DNA of 6,612 nucleotides. Origin: Xanthobacteraceae bacterium. Its GTDB lineage: Bacteria > Pseudomonadota > Alphaproteobacteria > Rhizobiales > Xanthobacteraceae. Position 1 is the stretch's first letter; each line of letters starts with the position of its first letter. The notes beneath the pieces were generated by a model. That model did no database searches, was not told the origin of the DNA, and saw only the letters and a list, made by a program, of their open reading frames with translations. A program made the translations under genes and the position numbers. Positions 5,233-6,612 of the stretch are shown one piece after another. The stretch lies in the NCBI GenBank assembly GCA_025929595.1, contig JAICQA010000155.1, forward strand, positions 1-6,612, read 5' to 3'.

Positions 5233-5778
5233 TCACCCCACCGGCCCGCACTTTGCTTCCCGCAGCCGCGCTTCGATCGCGTCCTGCAAGCCCTTTTCGC
5301 GCACGAACGCGCGCACCAGCACGATTCCTTCTTCCGACGGCGACTCCACGATCAGCCGGTCGGCGGCGGTGATCTCCTCGTCGCGCGGCAGTGCCGCGCG
5401 CTGGTCCGGCGTCATGAGCTGGAGGTCGATCACGCGCTGCGCCGCCGCGCGGTCGTTGAGGGCGTAAAAGGGCATGCCGTGCCGCGTGTAGAAGGACACC
5501 GACATATAGTCCGACGCGAGCGGGATCGTCACGCGCAGCGGCTCGTCGCGCAGGTCGTAGCGGCAGACGGCATGCGCAAAGGAAGGGTCGAGCCGCGGCA
5601 GCACGGCCTCGAACGGCGTCGGCGAGGGGATGAGATGCACCTCGTTCGCGGGACCGACGCGCTCGATGCGCGCATGCGCGTCCTCAAGCGCCAGGCGCGG
5701 CATCGCAAGCACCGTCGTCAGATGCACGAGCCCGCCGAGCACGAGCCCGACGGCGACCGGCAGCGGGTCGATCTTCAT
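5233..5778 (-). CDS. DUF1254 domain-containing membrane-anchored protein, 181 aa
   Basis: One N-terminal hydrophobic segment (about 7-27) acts as a signal anchor, leaving a periplasmic domain. The remainder resembles DUF1254: RIERVGPANEVHLIPSPTPF (37-56), PRLDPSFAHAVCRYDLRDEPLRV (61-83), then a strand with SDYMSVSFYTRHGMPFYALND (89-109). It ends in an acidic, helical tail. Two cysteines (72, 177) are present outside the membrane. The start is ATG 5778, with GGAG (5787-5790) 8 nt upstream; the in-frame GTG at 5787 overlaps that site. The stop of the upstream DUF1214 gene and this ATG overlap as ATGA, indicating translational coupling. DUF1254 is usually found with DUF1214, often in one longer polypeptide; here it is a separate short protein. 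Biochemical role unknown. Confidence 0.8.
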   Translation of the reverse strand: MKIDPLPVAVGLVLGGLVHLTTVLAMPRLALEDAHARIERVGPANEVHLIPSPTPFEAVLPRLDPSFAHAVCRYDLRDEPLRVTIPLASDYMSVSFYTRHGMPFYALNDRAAAQRVIDLQLMTPDQRAALPRDEEITAADRLIVESPSEEGIVLVRAFVREKGLQDAIEARLREAKCGPVG

Positions 5779-5790
5779 GCCGGGCACTCC
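5775..5790 (-). promoter_or_regulatory. ATGA stop-start overlap with internal Shine-Dalgarno (translational coupling)
   Basis: On the minus strand GGAG (5790-5787) is 8 nt before ATG at 5778, and the next base completes TGA (5777-5775), the stop of the DUF1214 gene. The ribosome binding site therefore sits inside the last DUF1214 codons, the classic arrangement for coupled re-initiation. Confidence 0.7.
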
Positions 5791-6353
5791 GCCTGCGTCA
5801 CGCGCGGCATCTCCAGCGGCTCGCCGGTGCGGCTCGCGATCCCGATCGGCGCGTCGTACAGCCGGATCACGAGCACGATGCGGTCGCGTCCGCCGGTCGG
5901 CAGCCAGTTGCCGGCGCGCGCGCGTGGTGCTGCGGTGACGAGGAAGCTGCCGTCCTGCCGCCAGACGATCTCGGTGCTGTTGAAGGCGTAGCGCTCGGCG
6001 GGGTTGTCGATCAGCCGGCCGCGCGCGTCATAGACGGTGAGCGTCCAGTAGCGCGCCTGCGGCATGCGGCCCTCGATGCGCGTCGCGCAGCGGCCGTCGA
6101 GCGGCGTGCCGTTGTCGGTGCTGGCGGCCTCGAACAGCAGTCCGTCGGCGCGCTCGAGCGGCAATTCGCCGGCGCGGGCGAAGGCGGCGCGCGCATAGGG
6201 GTCGGCGTCGGCGGTACCCGAGCGCGGCCATACCGACCACGCGCCGACCGTCACCGCGCCAAAACCGTTGCTGCGCGCCGACGCCAGATAAGTGAGGCCG
6301 AGGCCCGACAGCGTGCCGACGATGAAGGCGACAATGACGAAAAACGCGCGCAC
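5775..6353 (-). CDS. DUF1214 domain-containing membrane-anchored protein, 192 aa
   Basis: The frame is open to 6428, but GTG at 6353 is preferred because GGAGAG (6361-6366) lies 7 nt upstream and the protein then begins directly with its membrane anchor (MRAFFVIVAFIVGTLSGLG). The anchor spans about 3-24. The DUF1214 part is recognisable: DPYARAAFARAGELPL (51-66), R-Y-W-T-L-T-V-Y-D-A-R-G-R-L-I-D-N (101-117), RYAFNS (121-126), DGSFLVTAAP (134-143), NWLPTGGRDRIVLVIRLYDAP (149-169). The domain should face the periplasm. It is translated just ahead of the DUF1254 gene with an ATGA overlap, so the two products are probably made in similar amounts and may form one complex. The reaction or binding partner is unknown. 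Confidence 0.82.
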   Translation of the reverse strand: MRAFFVIVAFIVGTLSGLGLTYLASARSNGFGAVTVGAWSVWPRSGTADADPYARAAFARAGELPLERADGLLFEAASTDNGTPLDGRCATRIEGRMPQARYWTLTVYDARGRLIDNPAERYAFNSTEIVWRQDGSFLVTAAPRARAGNWLPTGGRDRIVLVIRLYDAPIGIASRTGEPLEMPRVTQAECPA

Positions 6354-6360
6354 GACGTGT

Positions 6361-6366
6361 CTCTCC
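6361..6366 (-). promoter_or_regulatory. Ribosome binding site that fixes the GTG start of the DUF1214 gene
   Basis: GGAGAG lies 7 nt before GTG at 6353. No comparable site precedes the ATG at 6428, whose use would add 25 polar residues in front of the membrane anchor. Confidence 0.65.
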
Positions 6367-6434
6367 AGGCGGGCAGCTGATAGATAATCGGATTCCGCGT
6401 CGCGGTATATGGCGCCGTGAATCGGCAACGACGA

Positions 6435-6612
6435 CTACCGCGTTGCGGGCTCCGTCGCGGCACGCCGCCCGGGCTGCGAGGCGACGGGCGACGGCCGGCC
6501 GGGCAGCGGCGGCGCGCTGCGCAGCAACTCCTCGATCTTCAGGAGCCGCTCCACCGAGCGCGGCGAGAGCGTGGTCGGCCGCTTCGCTGGCGCCTCGCCG
6601 CCGGTTGCCGCA
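6435..6612 (-). CDS. C-terminal end of an unidentified protein (truncated by window edge)
   Basis: A minus-strand frame enters at the right edge and ends at TAG (6435-6437), giving 58 codons. The part seen has a Lys/Arg/Thr/Pro segment followed by a likely amphipathic helix (SPRSVERLLKIEELLRS) and then a Pro/Arg/Ala-rich, presumably disordered tail ending TEPATR. This frame was preferred because of that helix and because its stop leaves a natural 81-nt gap before the DUF1214 start. Of the other two minus-strand frames, one hits a stop early and the other stays open but gives only an Ala/Arg-rich translation. No family can be named from so short a tail. It may precede the DUF1214 gene in an operon, but the gap is long enough for a separate promoter. 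Confidence 0.45.
   Translation of the reverse strand, partial: AATGGEAPAKRPTTLSPRSVERLLKIEELLRSAPPLPGRPSPVASQPGRRAATEPATR

Noticed and set aside
1..6612. Search for CRISPR arrays, toxin-antitoxin pairs, insertion sequences, prophage genes or diversity-generating repeats
   Set aside because: No regularly spaced direct repeats, transposase motifs, integrase, reverse transcriptase, or paired short toxin/antitoxin genes could be seen on either strand.

Overview
The window is about 6.6 kb of GC-rich DNA with the codon and repeat style of an alphaproteobacterial chromosome, most likely Hyphomicrobiales near Bradyrhizobium, Rhodopseudomonas or Xanthobacteraceae. Supporting signs are a DUF2336 protein (a mostly alphaproteobacterial family), a split DUF1214/DUF1254 pair, and intergenic palindromes of the 'GTCATTCCGGG...CCCGGAATGAC' and 'GGGTTTCGCTGCGCTCAACCC' types that I associate with such genomes. 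No phage, transposase, CRISPR array, rRNA or intact tRNA is visible.

Layout. Positions 3-635 (minus) hold the N-terminal 211 codons of a DUF2336 protein that runs off the left edge. A 138-bp divergent region separates it from two plus-strand genes: a 79-aa proline- and arginine-rich orphan (774-1013) and a 256-aa predicted lipoprotein (1044-1814). A large imperfect palindromic repeat (1817-1944) fills the gap before a convergent minus-strand gene (1964-2836), which encodes an exported class I methyltransferase-fold protein with an extra C-terminal beta-rich domain. Everything further right is also on the minus strand: a five-helix membrane protein (3001-3495), a 64-aa helical protein (3571-3765), an exported dienelactone-hydrolase-like alpha/beta hydrolase (3985-5031), a translationally coupled pair of membrane-anchored DUF1254 (5233-5778) and DUF1214 (5775-6353) proteins, and the C-terminal 58 codons of an unidentified gene (6435-6612).

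How the genes relate. Most look like short independent transcription units separated by hairpins or repeats, not one pathway. Only the DUF1214-DUF1254 pair (ATGA overlap) and perhaps the 79-aa/lipoprotein pair look operonic. A common theme is the cell envelope: six of the ten products carry a signal peptide, lipobox or membrane segments. Starts were chosen by Shine-Dalgarno spacing where possible; four differ from the longest open frame (774, 2836, 3765 and 6353), and 5778 replaces a GTG nine bases upstream.

I did not find an evident new defence, mobile or biosynthetic system. The points most worth a second look are the methyltransferase with a signal peptide and a CxxxC pair, the split and order-reversed DUF1254/DUF1214 module, and the two intergenic palindromic repeats.
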